DNA of 64,000 bases from Pseudomonas paraeruginosa PA7 (GTDB lineage: Bacteria > Pseudomonadota > Gammaproteobacteria > Pseudomonadales > Pseudomonadaceae): the NCBI RefSeq assembly GCF_000017205.1, contig NC_009656.1:1864001-1928000 (forward strand), written 5' to 3'. The translations under genes were made by a program, and so were the position numbers. Below are positions 9,507 through 17,964 of this stretch, piece after piece. Every line of letters starts with the position of its first letter. The first letter of the stretch is position 1. Below the pieces are notes generated by a model. The model was not told the origin of the DNA. It searched no databases and was given only the letters and a program-made list of their open reading frames with translations.

Positions 9507-9739
9507 GTTGCAAGGAACTGGTCGCCCGGTCCAGCGACTTTCTCGATGGGCAACTGGACTTCCGTGGACGACTGGCGGTACGTAGCCATCTGCTCATGTG
9601 TCGGCATTGCCGGCGCTTCATCCGGCAGATGCGCCTGACCCAGGCGACCGTGCGCCGCCTGCCCGAAGGACAGAGCCCGGAACTCGACAGGCTGGCCGCG
9701 CACCTCGTCGAACTGCGCAAGGACGCCGCGCGGCGCTGA
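9500..9739 (+). CDS. Zinc-finger anti-sigma factor (ZAS-like)
   Basis: A 79-residue cytoplasmic protein with SHLLMCRHCRRF, the H-x3-C-x2-C zinc motif of anti-sigma factors such as RsrA/ChrR. It has no membrane helix, so it would sense a signal in the cytoplasm, perhaps thiol-reactive metals or oxidation. The start overlaps the sigma gene by 7 bp, the common arrangement for a sigma/anti-sigma pair. A terminator follows after 15 bp, separating the regulatory operon from the peptide operon. Confidence 0.88.
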   Translation: MLSCKELVARSSDFLDGQLDFRGRLAVRSHLLMCRHCRRFIRQMRLTQATVRRLPEGQSPELDRLAAHLVELRKDAARR

Positions 9740-9754
9740 GCCCGGCCGCCAAGG

Positions 9755-9793
9755 AAAAAGCCGCCGCCCGTGAATCGCGGGTGGCGGCTTTTT
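9755..9793 (+). terminator. Intrinsic terminator after the anti-sigma gene
   Basis: AAAAAGCCGCCGCCCG pairs with CGGGTGGCGGCTTTTT (one G-T pair) around a short TGAATCG loop and ends in a T run. Confidence 0.85.
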
Positions 9794-9985
9794 CGTTTCC
9801 GGTATCCGGCCTGGGCGAACGGAACCCGGCCTGGCGTGGGCGGCTCTCTCTTCCGCCAGCGGGAATGGGTATCCGAAGTCGCGGAGAGCGCCCGGGACCT
9901 GGCGAATATCGCCGCCCGATATTTTCTCCAGTAGGGGTAAACCCTGTCTCCAGGTAAAGGGCCGAAAAATTTTTTTCGACGCCGT

Positions 9986-10011
9986 TGTAACGCCGCCGCG
10001 GGTGCCCCGTC
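9986..10011 (+). promoter_or_regulatory. Candidate ECF sigma promoter of the MNIO peptide operon
   Basis: TGTAAC (9986-9991) and CGTC (10008-10011) are separated by 16 nt, the classic ECF -35/-10 pattern. The site lies 55 bp upstream of the peptide start codon. The remainder of 9740-10066 holds a terminator and an AT-rich patch (AAAAATTTTTTT) but no gene. Confidence 0.65.
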
Positions 10012-10066
10012 CATTGGGGCGAGGACGCCATACCGGCTCCCGTTACCGAAACTCAGGAGTTACCCC

Positions 10067-10381
10067 ATGAAAAAGATTTCCCTCGCTTCCTCCGTCGTCG
10101 GCGCCGCTCTGCTCGGCGTGGCCAGTGTCGCCGCGCATGCCGCGCAGAATCCCTTCGCCGTTCAGGAGCTGAGTACCGGCTACAGCGTGGCGGCGGCCGA
10201 GAAGACCAAGGAAGGTTCCTGCGGCGAGGCCAAGTGCGGCGCCGACAAGGGCAAGCGCGAAGCCTCCAAGGCGGGCCATGAAGGTAGCTGCGGCGCGGAT
10301 CGCAAGGCCAAGGAAGGGACTTGTGGTGGCGAGAAGAAGGCCGGCGAAGGCAGCTGTGGCGCCGACAAGAAAAAGTCGTAA
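10067..10381 (+). CDS. Cys-rich exported precursor peptide (bufferin/HvfA/GigP type)
   Basis: A 104-residue protein with a Sec signal peptide ending near VAAHA (residues 1-25). The mature part is rich in Gly, Lys and Glu. It has five cysteines (52, 57, 75, 86, 97) in four EGxCG units plus one KCG; the last three cysteines are exactly 11 residues apart. EGxCG repeats next to an MNIO enzyme define the ribosomally made, modified copper-binding peptides called bufferins, HvfA or GigP. In those, Cys residues become oxazolone/thioamide or thiooxazole groups and the product is exported to chelate copper. Modification here is inferred. A strong CAGGAG ribosome site precedes ATG. Confidence 0.88.
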   Translation: MKKISLASSVVGAALLGVASVAAHAAQNPFAVQELSTGYSVAAAEKTKEGSCGEAKCGADKGKREASKAGHEGSCGADRKAKEGTCGGEKKAGEGSCGADKKKS

Positions 10382-10399
10382 GTCCTGAGGAGACGGACC

Positions 10400-11254
10400 A
10401 TGCAAGAGGTATTCGTCAGCGGCGCCGGGCTTGGCCTGCGTCGCGCGCTGCTGGAGCCGCTCGGCGCCAGCGCCGAGGGCCGGGTCGACTTCCTCGAAGT
10501 CGCCCCGGAGAACTGGATCGGCATCGGCGGCCGTCTCGGCCGCCAGTTCCGCGAACTGACCGAGCGCCTGCCGTTCCTCTGCCATGGTCTGTCTCTCAAC
10601 CTGGGCGGCTACGCCCCGCTGGACATGTCGTTGCTGCGCGCGATCAAGGCTTTCATCGGGCAGCACGGCATCCGCGCCTACAGCGAGCACCTCTCGGCCT
10701 GCGCCGACGACGGCCAGCTCTACGACCTGATGCCGCTGCCGTTCAGCGACGAGTCGGTACGCCGGGTCGCCGAGCGGGTCCGGGTGGTCCAGGACGTGCT
10801 CGAGCGCCCGCTGATCATCGAGAACGTCTCGGCCTACGCGCGCTTGCCGGGGGAGATGGAAGAAGTCGATTTCGTCCGCGCGGTGCTGGAAGAGGCCGAT
10901 TGCCAACTGCTGCTGGACGTCAACAACGTCTACGTCAACGCCTGCAACTTCGGCCTCGATGCCCATGCCTACATCGCCGCGATGCCCAGCCGGAGGATTG
11001 CCTACCTGCACATGGCCGGGCACGACGAACAGGGCGCCAGCCTGAAGATCGATACCCATGGCGCGCCGGTCTGCGATCCGGTGTGGGACCTGCTGGCGCA
11101 TGCCTACGCCTGCCACGGCGAGCGTCCGACGCTGCTGGAGCGCGATTTCAACTTCCCGCCGCTGGCCGAGTTGTATGCCGAAACGCAGCGCATTCGCGAG
11201 CTGCAGCGGCGCAGCGACGAACTGCAACTGCGCAGCCTGGGGTATGGCACATGA
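10400..11254 (+). CDS. MNIO (DUF692) multinuclear iron oxidase, peptide-modifying
   Basis: A 284-residue TIM-barrel enzyme of the multinuclear non-heme iron-dependent oxidase family. It is expected to modify cysteines of the precursor peptide encoded 18 bp upstream. Family metal-ligand segments are visible in order: FLEVAPENWIG, CHGLSLNLGG, YSEHLS, IIENVSAY, LLLDVNNVYVN, YLHMAGH, IDTHGAPV and LLERDFNFPP. Its stop overlaps the next start (ATGA). Homologues are BufB, HvfB and GigB. The exact chemistry on this precursor is not readable from sequence. Confidence 0.92.
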   Translation: MQEVFVSGAGLGLRRALLEPLGASAEGRVDFLEVAPENWIGIGGRLGRQFRELTERLPFLCHGLSLNLGGYAPLDMSLLRAIKAFIGQHGIRAYSEHLSACADDGQLYDLMPLPFSDESVRRVAERVRVVQDVLERPLIIENVSAYARLPGEMEEVDFVRAVLEEADCQLLLDVNNVYVNACNFGLDAHAYIAAMPSRRIAYLHMAGHDEQGASLKIDTHGAPVCDPVWDLLAHAYACHGERPTLLERDFNFPPLAELYAETQRIRELQRRSDELQLRSLGYGT

Positions 11255-11985
11255 GCGATGTCACGTTGCAACGCGGGTTCGCCGCGCGCATCCGCGATCC
11301 GCAGGCGAGCCTGCCGCCCGGTGTCGCGGCGGAACGCATGGCGATCTACGAGGAACTGTTCTTCAACAACCTGGAGAGCTTCGTCCGCAACGGCTTCCCG
11401 GTACTCCACAGCCTGTTTCCGGCGCCGCGCTGGGAGCGCCTGGTGCGTGCCTTCCTGCGCGAACACCGCTGCCGTACGCCGTACTTCGGCGAACTGGGCG
11501 AGGAGTTCCTCGCCTGGTTGCAGGACGGCTACCGGGCGGAGGACGGCGATCCGCCCTTCCTGCTCGAACTGGCGCACTACGAATGGGTCGAGCTGGCCCT
11601 GTTGCTGGCCGAGGCGCCCGCCGGGATGCCGACGCAGGCCTGGTCCTGGTCGCCGCTGGCCTGGCCGTTGGCCTATCGCTGGCCCGTACACCGCCTGGGA
11701 CCGGAGCATCGACCCGCGCAGCCGGCGGCCGAGCCGACCTGCCTGCTGGTCTGGCGCGATCCGGCGGAGCAGGTGCGCTTCCTGCAGTTGTCGCCGTTCG
11801 CCTATTGCCTCGCCCTTCGCCTGAGCGAGGCGGGCGAGGCTCCCGGCACGCTGTTGCCATTGTTGCGCGAGCTGGCCGAAAACAGCGGCCTGGAGCCCGA
11901 CGCGCAGTATTTCGAAAATGCCTTCGCCTTGCTGGAGGACTGGCGCGCGCTGGGCATCCTCCTCGGCGAGGGCGCCCTGGAGTGA
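11251..11985 (+). CDS. DUF2063 partner protein of the MNIO enzyme
   Basis: A 244-residue protein with an N-terminal DUF2063 domain (LQRGFAARIRDP, then MAIYEELFFNNLESFVRNGFP) and a C-terminal region of the same family. In bufferin/Hvf/Gig systems this protein (BufC, HvfC, GigA) binds the precursor and delivers it to the oxidase. The ATG overlaps the oxidase stop by 4 bp and its own stop overlaps the following DoxX start, so the four genes form a tight operon. Confidence 0.9.
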   Translation: MSDVTLQRGFAARIRDPQASLPPGVAAERMAIYEELFFNNLESFVRNGFPVLHSLFPAPRWERLVRAFLREHRCRTPYFGELGEEFLAWLQDGYRAEDGDPPFLLELAHYEWVELALLLAEAPAGMPTQAWSWSPLAWPLAYRWPVHRLGPEHRPAQPAAEPTCLLVWRDPAEQVRFLQLSPFAYCLALRLSEAGEAPGTLLPLLRELAENSGLEPDAQYFENAFALLEDWRALGILLGEGALE

Positions 11986-12578
11986 TGATGAAGACCGTGT
12001 TCCTGCGTTTGCAGCATGCCCTCGACGCTACCCGTGGGCTGGATTTCCTCGCCCCCCTGGCGCTGCGCCTGTACCTGGCGCCGGTGTTCTGGATGGCCGG
12101 CAGTCAGAAGCTGGCGGACATGCCGGCGACCATCGAGTGGTTCGGCAATCCCGACTGGGGGCTTGGCCTGCCGTTTCCCGAGCTGCTGGCCTGGCTCGCC
12201 GCGCTGAGCGAGGCCGGCGGCGCCGTGCTGCTGCTCTGCGGCCTGGCGGTGCGCTGGATCAGCCTGCCGCTGATGGTGACCATGCTGGTGGCGATCTTCG
12301 CCGTGCACTGGCCGAACGGCTGGCAGGCGATCGCCGATCCCGCGGCGCCGTTCGCCAATGCCCGGGTGCTGGAAGCCGGCGAGAAGCTGGCGCGGGCCCG
12401 GGAGATCCTCCGCGAGCATGGCAACTACGAGTGGCTGACCTCCAGCGGCGGCTTCGCCATCGTCAACAACGGCATCGAGTTCGCCGCGACCTACCTGGCG
12501 ATGCTGCTGGCGCTGTTCTTCGGTGGCGCCGGCAAGTGGCTGTCGGCTGACTTCTGGATTGCAAGAAAATTGCGCTGA
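11985..12578 (+). CDS. DoxX-family membrane protein of the MNIO operon
   Basis: A 197-residue inner-membrane protein with about four helices, including LRLYLAPVFWMAGSQKLAD, ELLAWLAALSEAGGAVLLLC, SLPLMVTMLVAIFAVHW and the C-terminal AATYLAMLLALFFGGAG. DoxX proteins are the usual fourth member of these operons (BufD/HvfD/GigT); their role is uncertain and may be redox or transport. Start: ATG 11985 overlaps the preceding stop; a second ATG follows at once. A hairpin terminator follows 28 bp after the stop. Confidence 0.88.
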   Translation: MMKTVFLRLQHALDATRGLDFLAPLALRLYLAPVFWMAGSQKLADMPATIEWFGNPDWGLGLPFPELLAWLAALSEAGGAVLLLCGLAVRWISLPLMVTMLVAIFAVHWPNGWQAIADPAAPFANARVLEAGEKLARAREILREHGNYEWLTSSGGFAIVNNGIEFAATYLAMLLALFFGGAGKWLSADFWIARKLR

Positions 12579-12606
12579 GCTTTCCACCCATATCGAATAA
12601 CCCTGT

Positions 12607-12629
12607 AAAGCCCGCTGTAGCGGGCTTTT
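12607..12629 (+). terminator. Intrinsic terminator of the MNIO peptide operon
   Basis: AAAGCCCGC-TGTA-GCGGGCTTTT: a 9-bp stem with a tetraloop and T run. Confidence 0.85.
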
Positions 12630-12661
12630 CGCGTTATTCGCATTGGAGATAAAAAGTTCCT

Positions 12662-12717
12662 CTGTAATGAAACATTTATCTTCATGCAATTTGGCTGCAA
12701 TCTGCCCTCGCCAAGAT
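12662..12717 (+). promoter_or_regulatory. Candidate PhoB-box array and -10 of oprO
   Basis: Four 7-mers recur every 11 bp: CTGTAAT (12662), CATTTAT (12673), ATGCAAT (12684) and CTGCAAT (12695), each partly matching CTGTCAT. Ten nucleotides after the last one is CAAGAT (12712-12717) as a weak -10. The matches are degenerate, but phasing and spacing equal those of the other Pho promoters here. Confidence 0.5.
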
Positions 12718-12825
12718 TCCCCCCAACACAACGGGGCCGCCTTCCGGCCAGCGCGAAACAAGGGGCGCGCTGAAGCCAGGCACTCGCGTGTTGCCAATGC
12801 ACACACCATTAAGGGGAAATCTTCG

Positions 12826-14142
12826 ATGATCCGTAAGCACTCGCTCGGCTTCGTTGCCAGCGCTCTGGCTCTGGCCGTATCTGCCCAGGCGTTCGCCGGC
12901 ACCGTGACCACCGACGGCGCCGATATCGTGATCAAGACCAAGGGCGGCCTCGAAGTCGCCACCACCGACAAGGAATTCAGCTTCAAGCTGGGCGGCCGCC
13001 TGCAGGCCGACTACAGCCGCTTCGACGGCTTCTATACCAAGAACGGCAATACCGCCGACGCGGCCTACTTCCGTCGCGCCTTCATCGAAATCGGCGGCAC
13101 CGCGTACAAGGACTGGAAATACCAGGTCAACTTCGACCTGTCGCACAACACCGGCAGCTCCGACAACGGTTACTTCGACGAAGCCTCGGTCACCTATACC
13201 GGCTTCAACCCGGTCAACCTGAAGTTCGGTCGTTTCGACCCCGACTTCGGCCTGGAAAAGGCCACCAGCTCCAAGTGGGTGACCGCGCCCGAGCGTAATG
13301 CCGCCTACGAACTGGCCGACTGGATCAACACCCACCAGGACGGCATGGGTGCCCAGGTCAACTCGACCCTCGCCGACATGGCCTACCTGTCCGCCGGCGT
13401 GTCCGCCAAGGATGCCGACGACCGCGACGGCGACAGCGTCAAGCAGTTCAACTTCCGCGGCGTATTCGCGCCGATGCACGAAACCGGCAATGTCCTCCAC
13501 GTCGGTGTGAACTATGCCTACCGCGACCTCGACGACACCGCCTTCGATTCGCGCATCCGTCCGCGCCTGGGCATGCGCGGCATCGCCACCAGCGGCGGCA
13601 ACGACGCCGGCGACAACGGCAACCGCGCGACTTTCGGCGGCGTCTCCAACTCGCCGGCCGGCTCCTACAAGGACGACAGCGTCTGGGGCCTGGAAGGCGC
13701 CTGGGCGATGGGCCCGTTCTCGGCCCAGGCCGAGTACCTGGCGCGCAAGCTGAAGGCCGACGACAACGGCTACAAGGACATCAAGGCCAAGGGCTACTAC
13801 GCGCAACTGGCCTACACCCTCACCGGCGAGTCCCGCCAGTACAAGCTGGAAGGTGCCAAGTTCGACTCCATCAAGCCGGAAAACAAGGAAATCGGCGCCT
13901 GGGAACTGTTCTACCGCTACGACAACATCAAGGTGGAAGACGACAACGTGGTCGCCGACACCGCCACCCGCGAAGTCGGCGACACCAAGGCCAAGGCGCA
14001 CAACCTGGGCGTGAACTGGTACGTCAACGACGCGGTGAAGATCAGCGCCGCCTACGTCAAGGCGAAGACCGACAAGATCACCAACGCCAATGGCGACGAT
14101 GATGGTGACGGCTTCGTGACCCGCCTGCAGTACGTGTTCTAA
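12826..14142 (+). CDS. oprO: Polyphosphate-selective outer-membrane porin OprO
   Basis: A 438-residue trimeric beta-barrel porin for pyrophosphate and polyphosphate uptake across the outer membrane. The signal peptide is residues 1-24 (ending AQAFA), followed by mature [10 protein letters not shown]. In mature numbering residue 62 is Phe (FRRAFIE) and 114 is Asp ([10 protein letters not shown]). These two residues distinguish OprO from OprP and widen the constriction for polyphosphate. The C-terminal LQYVF is the outer-membrane assembly signal. The start was set at MIRKHS behind AAGGGG. It is a close paralogue of the downstream porin, sharing long identical DNA stretches. Confidence 0.96.
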   Translation: MIRKHSLGFVASALALAVSAQAFAGTVTTDGADIVIKTKGGLEVATTDKEFSFKLGGRLQADYSRFDGFYTKNGNTADAAYFRRAFIEIGGTAYKDWKYQVNFDLSHNTGSSDNGYFDEASVTYTGFNPVNLKFGRFDPDFGLEKATSSKWVTAPERNAAYELADWINTHQDGMGAQVNSTLADMAYLSAGVSAKDADDRDGDSVKQFNFRGVFAPMHETGNVLHVGVNYAYRDLDDTAFDSRIRPRLGMRGIATSGGNDAGDNGNRATFGGVSNSPAGSYKDDSVWGLEGAWAMGPFSAQAEYLARKLKADDNGYKDIKAKGYYAQLAYTLTGESRQYKLEGAKFDSIKPENKEIGAWELFYRYDNIKVEDDNVVADTATREVGDTKAKAHNLGVNWYVNDAVKISAAYVKAKTDKITNANGDDDGDGFVTRLQYVF

Positions 14143-14170
14143 GAAACGACAACGATCCGCTCCTGTTTTC

Positions 14171-14195
14171 GGCCTCGCTCCGGCGAGGTCTTTTT
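14171..14195 (+). terminator. Intrinsic terminator of oprO
   Basis: GGCCTCGC-TCCG-GCGAGGTC followed by TTTTT: an 8-bp stem 28 bp after the oprO stop. The rest of the 448-bp oprO-oprP gap holds no gene, a second GC-rich hairpin near 14210-14240 and the oprP promoter. Confidence 0.8.
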
Positions 14196-14447
14196 AATCG
14201 GTTCCTTACCCGGTTGCGGCGATGTTGGCCGCTGCAATCGGGTCTTTCTTTGGTGACCCGGCGGTCTGGTAGGAAACTGCGTGAGGCCGTTTCCAAACGG
14301 TAGGAAAGTTCGTTTTTCCTTGCAGTTCGGCAATCTTCGCAAGGTTGCCGCAATAAAGGAAACAAGTGGTTACATCTATCGCGCAGGCCTGATGCCACTA
14401 GGCCCGCATCGCTGCCTGGCAGTCTCGGCCGGGTGCTCTCCGGCTGC

Positions 14448-14503
14448 CTGTCACAAAAGCTTTCGCGCTTTGCAGTCTCGCTGTCACAACCTGTCCAGAT
14501 GAT
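14448..14503 (+). promoter_or_regulatory. PhoB-box promoter of oprP
   Basis: CTGTCAC occurs at 14448 and again at 14481, exactly 33 bp (three 11-bp units) apart. The unit before the second is TTGCAGT (14470), giving TTGCAGT-CTCG-CTGTCAC. Ten nucleotides later is GATGAT (14498-14503) as the -10. OprP is known to be phosphate-starvation inducible in P. aeruginosa. Confidence 0.7.
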
Positions 14504-14590
14504 CCCCCTCCAGCAGCGCCGGCGCGGGACGATCCCGGCCGCTTCCGCGCTGCTCAAGACCATTCGAAATCCGAACAGGGGACTTACCTG

Positions 14591-15913
14591 ATGATTCGCA
14601 GACACTCGTGCAAAGGGGTGGGGAGCAGTGTTGCCTGGAGTTTGCTGGGCCTGGCGATTTCCGCGCAGAGCCTGGCCGGGACAGTGACCACCGATGGCGC
14701 CGATATCGTGATCAAGACCAAGGGCGGGCTGGAAGTCGCCACCACCGACAAGGAATTCAGCTTCAAGCTCGGCGGCCGCCTGCAGGCCGACTACGGCCGC
14801 TTCGACGGCTACTACACGAACAACGGCAATACCGCCGACGCCGCCTATTTCCGCCGCGCCTACCTCGAGTTCGGCGGCACCGCGTACAAGGACTGGAAAT
14901 ACCAGATCAACTACGACCTGTCGCGCAACGTCGGCAACGACAGTGCCGGTTACTTCGACGAAGCTTCGATCACCTACACCGGCTTCAATCCGCTGAACCT
15001 GAAATTCGGCCGCTTCTACACCGACTTCGGCCTGGAAAAGGCCACCAGTTCCAAGTGGGTCACCGCCATGGAGCGCAACCTGACCTACGAGATCGCCGAG
15101 TGGGTCAACGACAACGTCGGCACCGGCCTCCAGGCCAGCTCCGTGGTGGGCGGGACGGCCTTCCTTTCGGGCAGCGTGTTCAGCGAGAACAACAACGACA
15201 CCGATGGCGACAGCGTCAAGCGCTACAACCTGCGGGGCGTGTTCGCGCCGCTGCACGAGTCGGGCAACGTCGTGCACCTGGGCCTGCAATACGCCTACCG
15301 CGACCTGAAGGACAGCGCGGTGGACACCCGCATCCGTCCGCGGATGGGCATGCGCGGCGTTTCCACCAATGGCGGCAACGATGCCGGCAGCAACGGCAAC
15401 CGCGGCCTGTTCGGTGGCAACCCGGCGCTCGAAGGGTTGTGGAAGGACGATTCGGTCTGGGGCCTGGAAGGCGCCTGGGCGCTGGGCGCCTTCTCGGCCC
15501 AGGCCGAGTACCTGCGGCGCACGGTCAAGGCCGAGCAGAACCGCGAGGACCTCAAGGCTTCCGGCTACTACGCGCAACTGGCCTATACCCTCACCGGCGA
15601 GCCGCGCATCTACAAGCTGGACGGCGCCAAGTTCGACTCCATCAAGCCGGAGAACAAGGAAATCGGTGCCTGGGAGCTGTTCTACCGCTACGACTCGATC
15701 AAGGTCGAGGACGACAACATCGTGGTCGACCGCGCCACCCGTGAAGTCGGTGACGCCAAGGGCAAGACCCACACCCTGGGCGTCAACTGGTATGCCAACG
15801 AGTCGGTGAAGGTCTCCGCCAACTACGTCAAGGCGAAGACCGACAAGGTCAGCAATGCCAACGGCGATGACAGCGGCGATGGCGTGGTGATGCGCCTGCA
15901 GTACGTGTTCTGA
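14591..15913 (+). CDS. oprP: Phosphate-selective outer-membrane porin OprP
   Basis: A 440-residue trimeric porin for orthophosphate uptake under phosphate limitation. The signal peptide ends at SAQSLA (residue 29). In mature numbering Tyr62 (FRRAYLE) and Tyr114 ([10 protein letters not shown]) are the OprP-type constriction residues, in contrast to Phe62 and Asp114 in the upstream paralogue. The C-terminus is LQYVF. It starts at the ATG of MIRRHS. It is tandem with oprO but has its own Pho-type promoter and terminator, so each can be transcribed alone. Confidence 0.96.
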   Translation: MIRRHSCKGVGSSVAWSLLGLAISAQSLAGTVTTDGADIVIKTKGGLEVATTDKEFSFKLGGRLQADYGRFDGYYTNNGNTADAAYFRRAYLEFGGTAYKDWKYQINYDLSRNVGNDSAGYFDEASITYTGFNPLNLKFGRFYTDFGLEKATSSKWVTAMERNLTYEIAEWVNDNVGTGLQASSVVGGTAFLSGSVFSENNNDTDGDSVKRYNLRGVFAPLHESGNVVHLGLQYAYRDLKDSAVDTRIRPRMGMRGVSTNGGNDAGSNGNRGLFGGNPALEGLWKDDSVWGLEGAWALGAFSAQAEYLRRTVKAEQNREDLKASGYYAQLAYTLTGEPRIYKLDGAKFDSIKPENKEIGAWELFYRYDSIKVEDDNIVVDRATREVGDAKGKTHTLGVNWYANESVKVSANYVKAKTDKVSNANGDDSGDGVVMRLQYVF

Positions 15914-15919
15914 ACCCGC

Positions 15920-15951
15920 CCGGGCCCCGCATGGCGGGCGGGGCCCGGTCT
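15920..15951 (+). terminator. Intrinsic terminator of oprP
   Basis: An 11-bp perfect stem (CCGGGCCCCGC with its complement) around ATGGCGG, followed by TCTT. Confidence 0.75.
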
Positions 15952-16079
15952 TGCGCCGATACCTGCGTCATGGAATCGCCGGGCCGCTGCGACGCGCGGC
16001 GCTGTCCTTGACCCAGGGCACAGATCCCATGGCGGCATCTGGCTATGCTCGTTCCTCGGAATCATTCGGGGAGGGACTG

Positions 16080-16379
16080 ATGATCGGTTGGGGACGTGCC
16101 TGTATTGGCATCGGCGGCCTGCTGCTGCTGGGCCAGTTGCTGGGCGGCGCGCTGTTGCTGGGCGGGAAGGGGGAGCGCGCCCTGGCGGCCGAGCACTTCT
16201 GGCAATTCGTCTTCCTCCTGCCGGCGATCCTGGTGGCGCTGGGAATGTTCGTCCTGCAACGGCATGTCGGCTCCTTCGCCCAGCTGTACCGTCGGCGTCT
16301 CGATGGCGCCTCCTACCTGCTGGTGGCCTGCGGAATCGCCCTGGTGCTCGGCAAGCTCTGCGCGCTGCTGCTTGCCTGA
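16080..16379 (+). CDS. Small inner-membrane protein of unknown function
   Basis: A 99-residue hydrophobic protein with about three helices: GIGGLLLLGQLLGGALLL, HFWQFVFLLPAILVALGMFV and ASYLLVACGIALVLGKLCAL. The start is ATG behind GGGGAGGGA; an in-frame ATG at 16029 would add 17 polar residues. I do not recognise the family. It sits alone between oprP and a short-chain dehydrogenase. Confidence 0.75.
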   Translation: MIGWGRACIGIGGLLLLGQLLGGALLLGGKGERALAAEHFWQFVFLLPAILVALGMFVLQRHVGSFAQLYRRRLDGASYLLVACGIALVLGKLCALLLA

Positions 16380-16495
16380 TCCCTGTCCGCCCCGTCCGGG
16401 TTTGCCCGAGGCATTCAGCTTCCTGATTTAGCCGGAGGCCGCTGGAGCCCTTGGTTACACTGGCCTTCATCACACGAACAGGAAGGCAGGACCCT

Positions 16496-17308
16496 ATGCA
16501 AAACCGCATGATGATCACCGGTGCCGGCTCCGGGCTGGGGCGCGAAATCGCCCTGCGCTGGGCGCGTGACGGCTGGCGCCTGGCGCTGGCCGACGTCAAC
16601 GAAGCCGGCCTGGCGGAAACACTGAAGCTGGTGCGCGAGGCCGGTGGCGACGGATTCACCCAGCGCTGCGACGTGCGCGACTACAGCCAGCTGACCGCGC
16701 TGGCGCAGAGCTGCGAAGAGAAGCTCGGCGGCATCGATGTCATCGTCAATAATGCCGGGGTTGCCTCCGGTGGCTTCTTCGGCGAACTGTCCCTGGAGGA
16801 CTGGGACTGGCAGATCGCGATCAACCTGATGGGCGTGGTCAAGGGCTGCAAGGCCTTCCTGCCGCTGCTGGAGCGGAGCAAGGGCAGGATCGTCAACATC
16901 GCCTCGATGGCGGCGCTGATGCAGGGCCCGGCGATGAGCAACTATAACGTGGCCAAGGCCGGAGTGGTGGCGTTGTCGGAAAGCCTGCTGGTGGAACTGG
17001 CGCTGGTCGAGGTCGGCGTCCATGTGGTCTGTCCGTCGTTCTTCCAGACCAACCTGCTGGACTCTTTCCATGGCCCGAGTCCCGAGATGAAGCACCAGGT
17101 CGGCAAGCTGCTGGAGAGTTCACCGATCAGCGCCGCCGACATCGCCGACTACATCCACGCCGAAGTGGCCAGGGGCAGCTTCCTGATCCTGCCCCACGAG
17201 CAGGCGCGGGTGGCCTGGAAGATCAAGCAGCAGAACCCCCAGGCGATCTACGACGAGATGACCGTGATGGCCGGCAAGATGCACGCCAAGCGGCAGCGCC
17301 AGGCCTGA
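16496..17308 (+). CDS. Short-chain dehydrogenase/reductase
   Basis: A 270-residue NAD(P)-dependent oxidoreductase of the classical SDR family. The cofactor glycine motif is TGAGSGLG near residue 8, followed by the structural motif NNAG. The catalytic Ser is in NIASMAAL and the Tyr-x3-Lys in YNVAKAG. An acidic Asp after strand 2 (ALADVNEAG) suggests NAD preference. The start is ATG 16496, preceded by AGGAAGG. The substrate is unknown. Confidence 0.92.
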   Translation: MQNRMMITGAGSGLGREIALRWARDGWRLALADVNEAGLAETLKLVREAGGDGFTQRCDVRDYSQLTALAQSCEEKLGGIDVIVNNAGVASGGFFGELSLEDWDWQIAINLMGVVKGCKAFLPLLERSKGRIVNIASMAALMQGPAMSNYNVAKAGVVALSESLLVELALVEVGVHVVCPSFFQTNLLDSFHGPSPEMKHQVGKLLESSPISAADIADYIHAEVARGSFLILPHEQARVAWKIKQQNPQAIYDEMTVMAGKMHAKRQRQA

Positions 17309-17445
17309 GCGGGAGTACCTTGCAGGCCAGGCGGGACACGGCCTTGCACCATCGCGGTGCGTTTCCGATAGTGCTTGCCCAGGGCGGTGCGATCGAGTAG
17401 CTTGGGTCACCGGCCTGCCTGCCGAAGTACGTTGGACCCCACAAG

Positions 17446-17472
17446 AAGCCTCGCTCATTTGCGAGGCTTTTT
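17446..17472 (+). terminator. Intrinsic terminator downstream of the SDR gene
   Basis: AAGCCTCGC-TCATTT-GCGAGGCTT followed by TTT, 137 bp after the dehydrogenase stop. No gene was found between. Confidence 0.8.
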
Positions 17473-17541
17473 GCTTTTCCGGCCTCGCGCCCTGTGCTAG
17501 AAGGCTGCCTCTGCGAGTCCGTTCTGTTCTGGAGTACCCCT

Positions 17542-17964
17542 GTGGAGTCTGAATCCATCGTCTATGGCTGCATCCGCGACTGGCCGGGCGATTCGATGGA
17601 GCGGCGCATGCGCCGTGCCGCCAACCGCCGCGTGCTGGACAGCCTGCCGGGCGGCGAGGCCTGGCCGTTCCTCGGCCGCGAGATGTTCAGCCGCTGCGAG
17701 CAGTCCGGCGCCGGGCTGTACCAGACCCAGATCATCCATTTCGGCGCCAGCTACCAGGCCATCGAATACGAGTGGAATCTCTGGGTCGAGCAGTTCGAGG
17801 CCCTGCTCCGTCGCTTGTACTGGGCCAGCGCGGTGGTCCACCTGGAAACCGAAGTGAACGGCAGCCATACCTTCCGCTGGGAGTCCGAGCGCGGTTTCCA
17901 CACCCCCCAGGAGAGCGACCTGCAGGTCCGCTGCGCGTGGGAGCGGGAGGGCGGGCGGCGGTGA
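17542..17964 (+). CDS. Conserved hypothetical protein
   Basis: A 140-residue soluble protein of unknown function. Its aromatic-rich C-terminal half ([20 protein letters not shown] and [14 protein letters not shown]) suggests a compact alpha/beta fold. I see no signal peptide or known motif. The GTG start behind GGAG is preferred over the upstream extension. The last 4 bp overlap the next gene's GTG (GTGA), so the two are coupled. Confidence 0.75.
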   Translation: MESESIVYGCIRDWPGDSMERRMRRAANRRVLDSLPGGEAWPFLGREMFSRCEQSGAGLYQTQIIHFGASYQAIEYEWNLWVEQFEALLRRLYWASAVVHLETEVNGSHTFRWESERGFHTPQESDLQVRCAWEREGGRR

